From NCBI GenBank assembly GCA_035772405.1, contig JAYKKM010000439.1:3680001-3744000 (forward strand): a stretch of 64,000 nt of DNA. The letters run 5' to 3'. Origin of the DNA: Chrysogorgia sp. JL179-B06. Its lineage: Eukaryota > Cnidaria > Anthozoa > Scleralcyonacea > Chrysogorgiidae. Positions 22,670 to 35,000 of this stretch are shown piece by piece. Under the pieces are notes generated by a model. It ran no database searches. It saw nothing but the letters and a program-made list of their open reading frames with translations, and had not been told where the DNA came from. The first letter of the stretch is position 1; each line of letters begins with the position of its first letter. The translations under genes were made by a program, and so were the position numbers.

Positions 22670-22785
22670 TCTGGTAGCTCAATGGTTAGAGCGTCTAACC
22701 GGAAATCATGAAGGTTGCGGGTTCGATTCCCGTCTGGGGCTTAGAAACATTTTCTGAGTTTGCGTTAAGCGTGAGTAGCAAATAA
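22670..22785 (+). mobile_element. tRNA-like head with core-deleted hammerhead-like tail, second copy
   Basis: Better preserved than the copy at 6508: A box TAGCTCAATGGTTAGAG, B box GGTTCGATTCCC, hairpin, then TTTGCGTTAAGCGTGAGTAG and CAAA. Acceptor arms do not pair, so no functional tRNA is proposed. The flanking 3' sequence (ATATTAAAATAACCAAGCTG) matches that at about 22000. Just upstream, 22485-22595 has repeated CTGGCCGTC and CCAAAAG words. Confidence 0.6.
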
Positions 22786-23282
22786 TTTACCATATTAAAA
22801 TAACCAAGCTGAAAGTCACATTTAATATATTCTGATAAGATATACTTGGCATACATTTGCATTTCAAGCATTTTTGCGGAAATCACGAGAAGCCGCGCAT
22901 GCGCAGTAGCGACTGTTATTCAAAGCGTTCACTAACATTTATGGCTCATGACCTTCGCGTGATTCATAAGGTGAAGGCTAAAACGTTTTGAGTCATCCCT
23001 TTTAGCCTAAACCGATTCATAAGACAACAAGGTTATGGATGAATAGTAAAAGTTTGACATTTGACAACAGGGTTAATCACAGTTAATACAAGGGAGACTA
23101 TGCTTAAATTAATTGGTTACAAATGTATATGTATAGTAAAATATTTACTACAGAGTGGAAACATTTTCAGTGTAATTGTTGTATATTTACTAACCTCGCC
23201 GCGAGCGAGTGTACAGAATAAAATAATGCTGGATCGTTACTTGTATATAATTGTTCAGTAATTTTACTACGACAAAAATATT
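22786..23282. other. Intergenic downstream of glutamine synthetase
   Basis: No coding signal. It contains a short inverted motif near 22972-23015 (AGGCTAAAACGTTTTGAGTC, TTTTAGCCT) that resembles the ends of the repeat at 59977-60124. Confidence 0.5.
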
Positions 23283-23288
23283 TTTAAT
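23283..23288 (-). terminator. Possible poly(A) signal of glutamine synthetase
   Basis: ATTAAA on the minus strand, 37 bases after the TGA at 23327-23325. It is a common variant of AATAAA. A very short 3' UTR would result. Confidence 0.4.
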
Positions 23289-23324
23289 TATAAATGTCGC
23301 CATTACAATAATAAAATAAATTAA

Positions 23325-23649
23325 TCAGTTCTTGATTTCACAGACGGTGCGTATGATAACTTCAGTTACTTTGTATGGGTCTGCATTAGCTGCTGGTCGG
23401 CGGTCTTCAAGATAACCTTTGCCATCTTCTGCACATTGACGTGGGATGCGAACACTTGCTCCACGGTGAGCAACTCCATGTGAGAACGTGTGAATATCTG
23501 CAGTTTCATGGCGTCCTGTCAATCGTCTCATATTGTCTTTACCTTCTTTTGGATCATACGCTTTGATATGAAGATCATGGACTTTGGAAAGTCTTTCAAT
23601 GGCTTCATAAATAAACGTCAAGCCTCCTTCCTCTCTCATTGCAAGTGTA
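23325..23649 (-). CDS. Glutamine synthetase, C-terminal exon (fifth coding exon)
   Basis: This is the last exon of a eukaryotic GSII enzyme, encoding about residues 253-360. After the TTTTAG acceptor (23651-23650) the split Ser codon is completed, giving [21 protein letters not shown]. The active-site flap and substrate region [20 protein letters not shown] and the nucleotide/Pi-binding [10 protein letters not shown] are clear, as is [14 protein letters not shown] near the end. It stops at TGA (23327-23325) after VCEIKN. The tail is shorter than in vertebrate GS. Together the five exons give exactly 360 residues, the usual size. Upstream lies the 17-kb satellite-filled intron. Confidence 0.97.
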
Positions 23650-23790
23650 CTAAAAGAGATTAAAAATAACAATTGACAAAAATGAAATGAAGCCAGGAGT
23701 AAGAATAATTTATAATATCGAAGGTTAGTACATGTGCACGCACGGTACATGTGCATGGTTCATTCAAAAATTGAATTCGTAAAAAAGGTA

Positions 23791-26700
23791 AATTTCACAG
23801 AATGTCTGTTCTCCCTAAATTTCGTCAATGTCTGTTCTCCCTAAATTTCTTCAATGTCTGTTCTCCTTAAATTTCTTCAATGTCTGTTCTCCCAAATTCC
23901 TTCAATGTCCGTTCTCCCTAAATTTCTTCAATGTCCGTTCTCCCTAAATTTCTTCAATGTCCGTTCTCCCTCAATTTCTTTAATGTCGGTTCTCCCTAAA
24001 TTTCTTCAATGTCTGTTCTCCCTAAATTTCGTCAATGTCTGTTCTTCCTAAATTTCTTCAATGTCTGTTCTCCCTAAATTTCTTCAATGTCTGTTCTCCT
24101 TAAATTTCTTCAATGTCTGTTCTCCTTAAATTTCTTCAATGTCTGTTCTCCTTAAATTTCTTCAATGTCTGTTTTCCCTAAATTTCTTCAATGTCTGTTC
24201 TCCTTAAATTTCTTCAATGTCTGTTCTCCCTCAATTTCTTCAATGTCTGTTCTTCCTAAATTTCTTCAATGACTGTTCTCCATAAATTTCTTCAATGTCT
24301 GTTCTCCTTAAATTTCTTCAATGTTTGTTCTCCTTAAATTTCTTCAATGTCTGTTCTCCCTAAATTTCGTCAATGTCTGTTCTCCCTAAATTTCTTCAAT
24401 GTCTGTTCTCCTTAAATTTCTTCAATGTCTGTTCTCCCAAATTCCTTCAATATCAGTTCTCCCTAAATTTCTTCAATGTCCGTTCTCCCTAAATTTCTTC
24501 AATGTCTGTTCTCCCTCAATTTCTTCAATGTCTGTTCTCCTTAAATTTCTTCAATGACGGTTCTCCCTAAATTTCTTCAATGTCTGTTCTCCCTAAATTT
24601 CGTCAATGTCTGTTCTTCCTAAATTTCTTCAATGTCTGTTCTCCAATCTCCCTCAATTTCTTCAATGTCTGTTCTCCCTCAATTTCTTCAATGTCTGTTC
24701 TCCCTAAATTTCTTCAATGTCTGTTCTCCCTAAATTTCTTCAATGTCTGTTCTCCCTAAATTTCTTCAATGTCTGTTCTTCCTAAATTTCTTCAATGTCT
24801 GTTCTCCCTAAATTTCTTCAATGTCTGTTCTCCCTAAATTTCTTCAATGTCTGTTCTCCCTAAATTTCTTCAATGCCAGTTCTCCCTAAATTTCGTCAAT
24901 GTCTGTTCTCCCTCAATTTCTTCAATGTCTGTTCTCCCTAAATTTCGTCAATGTCTGTTCTCCCTAAATTTCGTCAATGTCTGTTCTCCCTAAATTTCGT
25001 CAATGTCTGTTCTCCCTAAATTACTTCAATGACTGTTCTCCCTAAATTTCTTCAATGTCTGTTCTCCCTAAATTTCGTCAATGTCTGTTCTTCCTAAATT
25101 TCTTCAATGTCTGTTCTCCCTAAATTTCTTCAATGTCTGTTCTCCCTAAATTTCTTCAATGTCTGTTCTTCCTAAATTTCTTCAATGTCTGTTCTCCCTA
25201 AATTTCTTCAATGTCTGTTCTCCTTAAATTTCTTCAATGTCTGTTCTCCCTCAATTTCTTCAATGTCTGTTCTCCCTAAATTTCGTCAATGTCTGTTCTC
25301 CCTAAATTTCGTCAATGTCTGTTCTCCTTAAATTTCTTCAATGTCTGTTCTCCTTAAATTTCTTCAATGACGGTTCTCCCTAAATTTCTTCAATGTCTGT
25401 TCTCCCTAAATTTCGTCAATGTCTGTTCTTCCTAAATTTCTTCAATGTCTGTTCTCCCTCAATTTCTTCAATGTCTGTTCTCCCTCAATTTCTTCAATGT
25501 CTGTTCTCCCTAAATTTCTTCAATGTCTGTTCTCCCTAAATTTCTTCAATGTCTGTTCTTCCTAAATTTCTTCAATGTCTGTTCTCCCTAAATTTCTTCA
25601 ATGTCTGTTCTCCCTAAATTTCTTCAATGTCTGTTCTCCCTAAATTTCTTCAATGTCAGTTCTCCCTAAATTTCGTCAATGTCTGTTCTCCCTCAATTTC
25701 TTCAATGTCTGTTCTCCCTAAATTTCGTCAATGTCTGTTCTCCCTAAATTTCGTCAATGTCTCTTCTCCCTAAATTTCGTCAATGTCTGTTCTCCCTAAA
25801 TTACTTCAATGACTGTTCTCCCTAAATTTCTTCAATGTGTATTCTCCCTAAATTTCTTCAATGTCTGTTCTCCCTAAATTTCTTCAATGTCTGTTCTCCC
25901 TAAATTTCTTCAATATCAGTTCTCCCTAAATTTCTTCAATGTCCGTTCTCCCTAAATTTCTTCAATATCTGTTCTCCTTAAATTTCTTCAATGTCTGTTC
26001 TCCCTAAATTTCTTCAATGTCTGTTCTCCTTAAATTTCTTCAATGTCTGTTCTCCCTCAATTTCTTCAATGTCTGTTCTCCCTAAATTTCGTCAATGTCT
26101 GTTCTCCCTAAATTTCGTCAATGTCTGTTCTCCTTAAATTTCTTCAATGTCTGTTCTCCTTAAATTTCTTCAATGTCTGTTTTCCCTAAATTTCTTCAAT
26201 GTCTGTTCTCCCTAAATTTCTTCAATGTCTGTTCTCCCTCAATTTCTTCAATGTCTGTTCTTCCTAAATTTCTTCAATGACTGTTCTCCATAAATTTCTT
26301 CAATGTCTATTCTACTTAAATTTCTTCAATGTTTGTTCTCCTTAAATTTCTTCAATGTCTGTTCTCCCTAAATTTCGTCAATGTCTGTTCTCCCTAAATT
26401 TCTTCAATGTCTGTTCTCCTTAAATTTCTTCAATGTCTGTTCTCCCAAATTCCTTTAATATCAGTTCTCCCTAAATTTCTTCAATGTCCGTTCTCCCTAA
26501 ATTTCTTCAATGTCTGTTCTCCCTCAATTTCTTCAATGTCTGTTCTCCTTAAATTTCTTCAATGACGGTTCTCCCTAAATTTCTTCAATGTCTGTTCTCC
26601 CTAAATTTCGTCAATGTCTGTTCTTCCTAAATTTCTTCAATGTCTGTTCTCCAATCTCCCTCAATTTCTTCAATGTCTGTTCTCCCTCAATTTCTTCAAT

Positions 26701-29700
26701 GTCTGTTCTCCCTAAATTTCTTCAATGTCTGTTCTCCCTAAATTTCTTCAATGTCTGTTCTCCTTAAATTTCTTCAATGTCTGTTCTTCCTAAATTTCTT
26801 CAATGTCTGTTCTCCCTAAATTTCTTCAATGTCTGTTCTCCCTAAATTTCTTCAATGTCTGTTCTCCCTAAATTTCTTCAATGCCAGTTCTCCCTAAATT
26901 TCGTCAATGTCTGTTCTCCCTCAATTTCTTCAATGTCTGTTCTCCCTAAATTTCGTCAATGTCTGTTCTCCCTAAATTTCGTCAATGTCTGTTCTCCCTA
27001 AATTTCTTCAATGTCTGTTCTCCTTAAATTTCTTCAATGTCTGTTCTCCCTCAATTTCTTCAATGTCTGTTCTTCCTAAATTTCTTCAATGACTGTTCTC
27101 CATAAATTTCTTCAATGTCTGTTCTCCTTAAATTTCTTCAATGTTTGTTCTCCTTAAATTTCTTCAATGTCTGTTCTCCCTAAATTTCGTCAATGTCTGT
27201 TCTCCCTAAATTTCTTCAATGTCTGTTCTCCTTAAATTTCTTCAATGTCTGTTCTCCCAAATTCCTTCAATTTCAGTTCTCCCTAAATTTCTTCAATGTC
27301 CGTTCTCCCTAAATTTCTTCAATGTCTGTTCTCCCTCAATTTCTTCAATGTCTGTTCTCCTTAAATTTCTTCAATGACGGTTCTCCCTAAATTTCTTCAA
27401 TGTCTGTTCTCCCTAAATTTCGTCAATGTCTGTTCTTCCTAAATTTCTTCAATGTCTGTTCTCCAATCTCCCTCAATTTCTTCAATGTCTGTTCTCCCTC
27501 AATTTCTTCAATGTCTGTTCTCCCTAAATTTCTTCAATGTCTGTTCTCCCTAAATTTCTTCAATGTCTGTTCTCCCTAAATTTCTTCAATGTCTGTTCTT
27601 CCTAAATTTCTTCAATGTCTGTTCTCCCTAAATTTCTTCAATGTCTGTTCTCCCTAAATTTCTTCAATGTCTGTTCTCCCTAAATTTCTTCAATGCCAGT
27701 TCTCCCTAAATTTCGTCAATGTCTGTTCTCCCTAAATTTCTTCAATGTCTGTTCTCCCTAAATTTCGTCAATGTCTGTTCTCCCTAAATTTCGTCAATGT
27801 CTGTTCTCCCTAAATTTCGTCAATGTCTGTTCTCCCTAAATTACTTCAATGACTGTTCTCCCTAAATTTCTTCAATGTCTGTTCTCCCTAAATTTCGTCA
27901 ATGTCTGTTCTTCCTAAATTTCTTCAATGTCTGTTCTCCCTAAATTTCTTCAATGTCTGTTCTCCCTAAATTTCTTCAATGTCTGTTCTTCCTAAATTTC
28001 TTCAATGTCTGTTCTCCCTAAATTTCTTCAATGTCTGTTCTCCTTAAATTTCTTCAATGTCTGTTCTCCCTCAATTTCTTCAATGTCTGTTCTCCTTAAA
28101 TTTCTTCAATGTCTGTTCTCCTTAAATTTCTTCAATGACGGTTCTCCCTAAATTTCTTCAATGTCTGTTCTCCCTAAATTTCTTCAATGTCTGTTCTCCC
28201 TCAATTTCTTCAATGTCTGTTCTTCCTAAATTTCTTCAATGACTGTTCTCCATAAATTTCTTCAATGTCTATTCTACTTAAATTTCTTCAATGTTTGTTC
28301 TCCTTAAATTTCTTCAATGTCTGTTCTCCCTAAATTTCGTCAATGTCTGTTCTCCCTAAATTTCTTCAATGTCTGTTCTCCTTAAATTTCTTCAATGTCT
28401 GTTCTCCCAAATTCCTTCAATATCAGTTCTCCCTAAATTTCTTCAATGTCCGTTCTCCCTAAATTTCTTCAATGTCTGTTCTCCCTCAATTTCTTCAATG
28501 TCTGTTCTCCTTAAATTTCTTCAATGACGGTTCTCCCTAAATTTCTTCAATGTCTGTTCTCCCTAAATTTCGTCAATGTCTGTTCTTCCTAAATTTCTTC
28601 AATGTCTGTTCTCCAATCTCCCTCAATTTCTTCAATGTCTGTTCTCCCTCAATTTCTTCAATGTCTGTTCTCCCTAAATTTCTTCAATGTCTGTTCTCCC
28701 TAAATTTCTTCAATGTCTGTTCTCCTTAAATTTCTTCAATGTCTGTTCTTCCTAAATTTCTTCAATGTCTGTTCTCCCTAAATTTCTTCAATGTCTGTTC
28801 TCCCTAAATTTCTTCAATGTCTGTTCTCCCTAAATATCTTCAATGCCAGTTCTCCCTAAATTTCGTCAATGTCTGTTCTCCCTCAATTTCTTCAATGTCT
28901 GTTCTCCCTAAATTTCGTCAATGTCTGTTCTCCCTAAATTTCGTCAATGTCTGTTCTCCCTAAATTTCGTCAATGTCTGTTCTCCCTAAATTACTTCAAT
29001 GACTGTTCTCCCTAAATTTCTTCAATGTCTGTTCTCCCTAAATTTCTTCAATGTCTGTTCTCCCTAAATTTCTTCAATGTCTGTTCTCCCTAAATTTATT
29101 CAATATCAGTTCTCCCTAAATTTCTTCAATGTCCGTTCTCCCTAAATTTCTTCAATATCTGTTCTCCTTAAATTTCTTCAATGTCTGTTCTCCCTAAATT
29201 TCTTCAATGTCTGTTCTCCTTAAATTTCTTCAATGTCTGTTCTCCCTCAATTTCTTCAATGTCTGTTCTCCCTAAATTTCGTCAATGTCTGTTCTCCTTA
29301 AATTTGTTCAATGTCTGTTCTCCCAAATTCCTTCAATGTCCGTTCTCCCTAAATTTCTTCAATGTCCGTTCTCCCTCAATTTCTTCAATGTCCGTTCTCC
29401 CTCAATTTCTTCAATGTCTGTTCTCCTTAAATTTCTTCAATGACGGTTCTCCCTAAATTTCTTCAATGTCTGTTCTCCCTAAATTTCGTCAATGTCTGTT
29501 CTTCCTAAATTTCTTCAATGTCTGTTCTCCCTCAATTTCTTCAATGTCTGTTCTCCCTCAATTTCTTCAATGTCTGTTCTCCCTAAATTTCTTCAATGTC
29601 TGTTCTCCCTAAATTTCTTCAATGTCTGTTCTTCCTAAATTTCTCCCTAAATTTCTTCAATGTCTGTTCTCCCTAAATTTCTTCAATGTCTGTTCTCCCT

Positions 29701-30649
29701 AAATTTCTTCAATGCCAGTTCTCCCTAAATTTCGTCAATGTCTGTTCTCCCTCAATTTCTTCAATGTCTGTTCTCCCTAAATTTCGTCAATGTCTGTTCT
29801 CCCTAAATTTCGTCAATGTCTGTTCTCCCTAAATTTCGTCAATGTCTGTTCTCCCTAAATTACTTCAATGACTGTTCTCCCTAAATTTCTTCAATGTGTA
29901 TTCTCCCTAAATTTCTTCAATGTCTGTTCTCCCTAAATTTCTTCAATGTCTGTTCTCCCTAAATTTCTTCAATATCAGTTCTCCCTAAATTTCTTCAATG
30001 TCCGTTCTCCCTAAATTTCTTCAATATCTGTTCTCCTTAAATTTCTTCAATGTCTGTTCTCCCTAAATTTCTTCAATGTCTGTTCTCCTTAAATTTCTTC
30101 AATGTCTGTTCTCCCTCAATTTCTTCAATGTCTGTTCTCGCTAAATTTCGTCAATGTCTGTTCTCCTTAAATTTCTTCAATGTCTGTTCTCCTTAAATTT
30201 CTTCAATGTCTGTTTTCCCTAAATTTCTTCAATGTCTGTTCTCCCTAAATTTCTTCAATGTCTGTTCTCCCTCAATTTCTTCAATGTCTGTTCTTCCTAA
30301 ATTTCTTCAATGACTGTTCTCCATAAATTTCTTCAATGTCTGTTCTCCTTAAATTTCTTCAATGTTTGTTCTCCTTAAATTTCTTCAATGTCTGTTCTCC
30401 CTAAATTTCGTCAATGTCTGTTCTCCCTAAATTTCTTCAATGTCTGTTCTCCTTAAATTTCTTCAATGTCTGTTCTCCCAAATTCCTTCAATATCAGTTC
30501 TCCCTAAATTTCTTCAATGTCCGTTCTCCCTAAATTTCTTCAATGTCTGTTCTCCCTCAATTTCTTCAATGTCTGTTCTCCTTAAATTTCTTCAATGACG
30601 GTTCTCCCTAAATTTCTTCAATGTCTGTTCTCCCTAAATTTCGTCAATG
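23791..30649. repeat. 26-bp minisatellite array, segment 1
   Basis: Tandem units of 26 bases (a reference unit is 24721-24746, core TGTTCTCCCTAAATTTC then TTCAATG). Common variants are CCCTCAAT, CTTAAAT, TTCGTCAATG, TTCTTCC, TCCGTTC, ATATCAG and CCCAAATTCC (25 bp). A 33-bp form with CTCCAATCTCCCTC recurs at 24641, 26649, 27461 and 28611. Blocks of variants are repeated in order: about 24190-25290 matches 27010-28110 at an offset of exactly 2820 bases with very few changes. That is higher-order structure. 26 is not a multiple of three, and the open frames here are incidental. Confidence 0.98.
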
Positions 30650-32050
30650 CATGACAAGATGAGCCCGGACAAAGTGTGTAATTTTGCGCTTTGTGCATTG
30701 TGGGACATGTACCTCAATAATTGAGGTGACTGTCCCATGATGCCTTGCGGTCAACCTCCGAAAACTAGCTATCGACCAGCCTGCGACAAGATAATCTTTG
30801 AGAAATTTAACTCGGATTGTTATGTTACTCGGTGCTATTCAAGTTTTGTATTCAGGCGAACTATTATTGGATTTAAAACAGTGGCCCGTTCAAACGCATT
30901 CAAACGCCGTTCAAACGCATTCGAACGGCGTTCGGTAAGCGTTAGAACGCTGCTAAACGCTGTTCGAACGGTTGACTATAACCGTTCGAACGCCGAATCG
31001 CCGAATCGCCGTTCGAACGGTTAACTACAACCGTTCGAACGCTGCTAAACGCCGTTCAAACGACTGATTAGAACCGTTCGAACGGCTGAATAGAAAGTTC
31101 GAACGCTGCTAAAACCAGTACCATGTGTTTTAATATCGTAATCTAGAAAGGGAAACCGTCTGTCGTAGAATACCTCTGCATGCGTCGCTGGCTCTCGCGT
31201 TTATTTCATCAGAAATTACTTTATTAACGAATGAACGGTTCACTCATACATACAGCTGCGTGCACATTCATTGACGGTCAACATCACTATGGCAATGCTC
31301 ACACGGTCACACCGGATGTTTGTTTCTTTGGTTTGCGAACATTTCGAAAAGCGTCTTTGTAAATCGCTATTTTGATCTCCTTAGAAAGCCTATATTTAAA
31401 GAAGGATGTGCGTTTGCCCATAGGTTTGCCGAATTGTGGCAAAAACAATTGTGATCAAGCAAATTAGTTTTAAATAGTCTCAAATTACTGTTGTCAGCGA
31501 ATATCCGTCTCAGTTACGCGAATCCCAAATTCGATGATTCTGACGCCAGGCATGAACCGTCGCGAAGAACGCTTACGATATGTTTGACAGTTTGGTTATG
31601 TAAATGCTTGTTGATGAATGTTTAATTGGACACAAGGTTTGAACGCTTGTAGGCACTAGCCAACTTCCAACCGTTCGAGATAGCCGTTCGAACGCCACTC
31701 GCTAGCCGTTTCGAACGCTATAGCTAGCCGTTCGAATTTTTCACCAAACCGTTCGAATGGTTTCGAACGCCGTTCGAACGGCGTTCGAAATATTATTTTT
31801 TCCCATGGAGGGTCACCTATTATTTTTCTTCTTCCAAAATAGAATTCCGTTTCAAATAGATCAATATATTTATCGCTTGCTTTGAATAAAAATGTGTTCC
31901 CTGAGTGTCTTGAGTTCAAGTGATTCTCTGACTGTGTAACCATAGAAACAACCTCATTAATCAACCAATCACAGTAAAGTATCTATGAACACATCCCGTC
32001 ACACTTTGCGAGCATAAATTACACACTTTGTCCGGGCGCGTCTTCTAATG
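30650..32050. mobile_element. Inserted element 1 in satellite (1.4 kb, TTCGAA-palindrome rich)
   Basis: Ends CATGACAAGATGAGCCCGG and inverted CATTAGAAGACGCGCCCGG share an inner 22-base inverted repeat starting GCCCGGACAAAGTGTG. Just inside each end are clusters of the palindrome CGTTCGAACG and half-sites (about 30885-31110 on the left, 31670-31795 on the right). A hairpin CCTCAATAATTGAGG lies near 30713. No transposase motif is visible in any frame. The layout (short inverted ends, palindromic subterminal clusters) is that of a non-autonomous DNA transposon. Confidence 0.8.
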
Positions 32051-35000
32051 GTCTGTTCTTCCTAAATTTCTTCAATGTCTGTTCTCCAATCTCCCTCAAT
32101 TTCTTCAATGTCTGTTCTCCCTCAATTTCTTCAATGTCTGTTCTCCCTAAATTTCTTCAATGTCTGTTCTCCCTAAATTTCTTCAATGTCTGTTCTCCCT
32201 AAATTTCTTCAATGTCTGTTCTTCCTAAATTTCTTCAATGTCTGTTCTCCCTAAATTTCTTCAATGTCTGTTCTCCCTAAATTTCTTCAATGTCTGTTCT
32301 CCCTAAATTTCTTCAATGTCTGTTCTTCCTAAATTTCTTCAATGTCTGTTCTCCCTAAATTTCTTCAATGTCTGTTCTCCCTAAATTTCTTCAATGTCTG
32401 TTCTCCCTAAATTTCTTCAATGCCAGTTCTCCCTAAATTTCGTCAATGTCTGTTCTCCCTCAATTTCGTCAATGTCTGTTCTCCCTAAATTTCGTCAATG
32501 TCTGTTCTCCCTAAATTTCGTCAATGTCTGTTCTCCCTAAATTTCGTCAATGTCTGTTCTCCCTAAATTACTTCAATGACTGTTCTCCCTAAATTTCTTC
32601 AATGTCTGTTCTCCCTAAATTTCTTCAATGTCTGTTCTCCCTAAATTTATTCAATATCAGTTCTCCCTAAATTTCTTCAATGTCCGTTCTCCCTAAATTT
32701 CTTCAATATCTGTTCTCCTTAAATTTCTTCAATGTCTGTTCTCCCTAAATTTCTTCAATGTCTGTTCTCCTTAAATTTCTTCAATGTCTGTTCTACCTCA
32801 ATTTCTTCAATGTCTGTTCTCCCTAAATTTCGTCAATGTCTGTTCTCCTTAAATTTCTTCAATGTCTGTTCTCCCTAAATTTCTTCAATGTCTGTTCTCC
32901 CTAAATTTCGTCAATGTCTGTTCTTCCTAAATTTCTTCAATGTCTGTTCTCCCTAAATTTCTTCAATGTCTGTTCTCCCTAAATTTCTTCAATGTCTGTT
33001 CTTCCTAAATTTCTTCAATGTCTGTTCTCCCTAAATTTCTTCAATGTCTGTTCTCCTTAAATTTCTTCAATGTCTGTTCTCCCTCAATTTCTTCAATGTC
33101 TGTTTTCCCTAAATTTCGTCAATGTCTGTTCTCCCTAAATTTCGTCAATGTCTGTTCTCCTTAAATTTCTTCAATGTCTGTTCTCCTTAAATTTCTTCAA
33201 TGACGGTTCTCCCTAAATTTCTTCAATGTCTGTTCTCCCTAAATTTCGTCAATGTCTGTTCTTCCTAAATTTCTTCAATGTCTGTTCTCCCTCAATTTCT
33301 TCAATGTCTGTTCTCCCTCAATTTCTTCAATGTCTGTTCTCCCTAAATTTCTTCAATGTCTGTTCTCCCTAAATTTCTTCAATGTCTGTTCTTCCTAAAT
33401 TTCTTCAATGTCTGTTCTCCCTAAATTTCTTCAATGTCTGTTCTCCCTAAATTTCTTCAATGCCAGTTCTCCCTAAATTTCGTCAATGTCTGTTCTCCCT
33501 CAATTTCTTCAATGTCTGTTCTCCCTAAATTTCGTCAATGTCTGTTCTCCCTAAATTTCGTCAATGTCTGTTCTCCCTAAATTTCGTCAATGTCTGTTCT
33601 CCCTAAATTACTTCAATGACTGTTCTCCCTAAATTTCTTCAATGTGTATTCTCCCTTAATTTCTTCAATGTCTGTTCTCCCTAAATTTCTTCAATGTCTG
33701 TTCTCCCTAAATTTCTTCAATATCAGTTCTCCCTAAATTTCTTCAATGTCCGTTCTCCCTAAATTTCTTCAATATCTGTTCTCCTTAGATTTCTTCAATG
33801 TCTGTTCTCCCTAAATTTCTTCAATGTCTATTCTCCTTAAATTTCTTCAATGTCTGTTCTCCTTAAATTTCTTCAATGTCTGTTCTCCCTAAATTTCGTC
33901 AATGTCTGTTCTCCCTAAATTTCGTCAATGTCTGTTCTCCTTAAATTTCTTCAATGTCTGTTCTCCTTAAATTTCTTCAATGTCTGTTTTCCCTAAATTT
34001 CTTCAATGTCTGTTCTCCCTAAATTTCTTCAATGTCTGTTCTCCCTCAATTTCTTCAATGTCTGTTCTTCCTAAATTTCTTCAATGACTGTTCTCCATAA
34101 ATTTCTTCAATGTCTGTTCTCCTTAAATTTCTTCAATGTTTGTTCTCCTTAAATTTCTTCAATGTCTGTTCTCCCTAAATTTCGTCAATGTCTGTTCTCC
34201 CTAAATTTCTTCAATGTCTGTTCTCCTTAAATTTCTTCAATGTCTGTTCTCCCAAATTCCTTCAATATCAGTTCTCCCTAAATTTCTTCAATGTCCGTTC
34301 TCCCTAAATTTCTTCAATGTCTGTTCTCCCTCAATTTCTTCAATGTCTGTTCTCCTTAAATTTCTTCAATGACGGTTCTCCCTAAATTTCTTCAATGTCT
34401 GTTCTCCCTAAATTTCGTCAATGTCTGTTCTTCCTAAATTTCTTCAATGTCTGTTCTCCAATCTCCCTCAATTTCTTCAATGTCTGTTCTCCCTCAATTT
34501 CTTCAATGTCTGTTCTCCCTAAATTTCTTCAATGTCTGTTCTCCCTAAATTTCTTCAATGTCTGTTCTCCCTAAATTTCTTCAATGTCTGTTCTTCCTAA
34601 ATTTCTTCAATGTCTGTTCTCCCTAAATTTCTTCAATGTCTGTTCTCCCTAAATTTCTTCAATGTCTGTTCTGCCTAAATTTCTTCAATGCCAGTTCTCC
34701 CTAAATTTCGTCAATGTCTGTTCTCCCTCAATTTCTTCAATGTCTGTTCTCCCTAAATTTCGTCAATGTCTGTTCTCCCTAAATTTCGTCAATGTCTGTT
34801 TTCCCTAAATTTCGTCAATGTCTGTTCTCCCTAAATTACTTCAATGACTGTTCTCCCTAAATTTCTTCAATGTCTGTTCTCCCTAAATTTCTTCAATGTC
34901 TGTTCTCCCTAAATTTCTTCAATGTCTGTTCTTCCTAAATTTCTTCAATGTCTGTTCTCCCTAAATTTCTTCAATGTCTGTTCTCCCTAAATTTCTTCAA

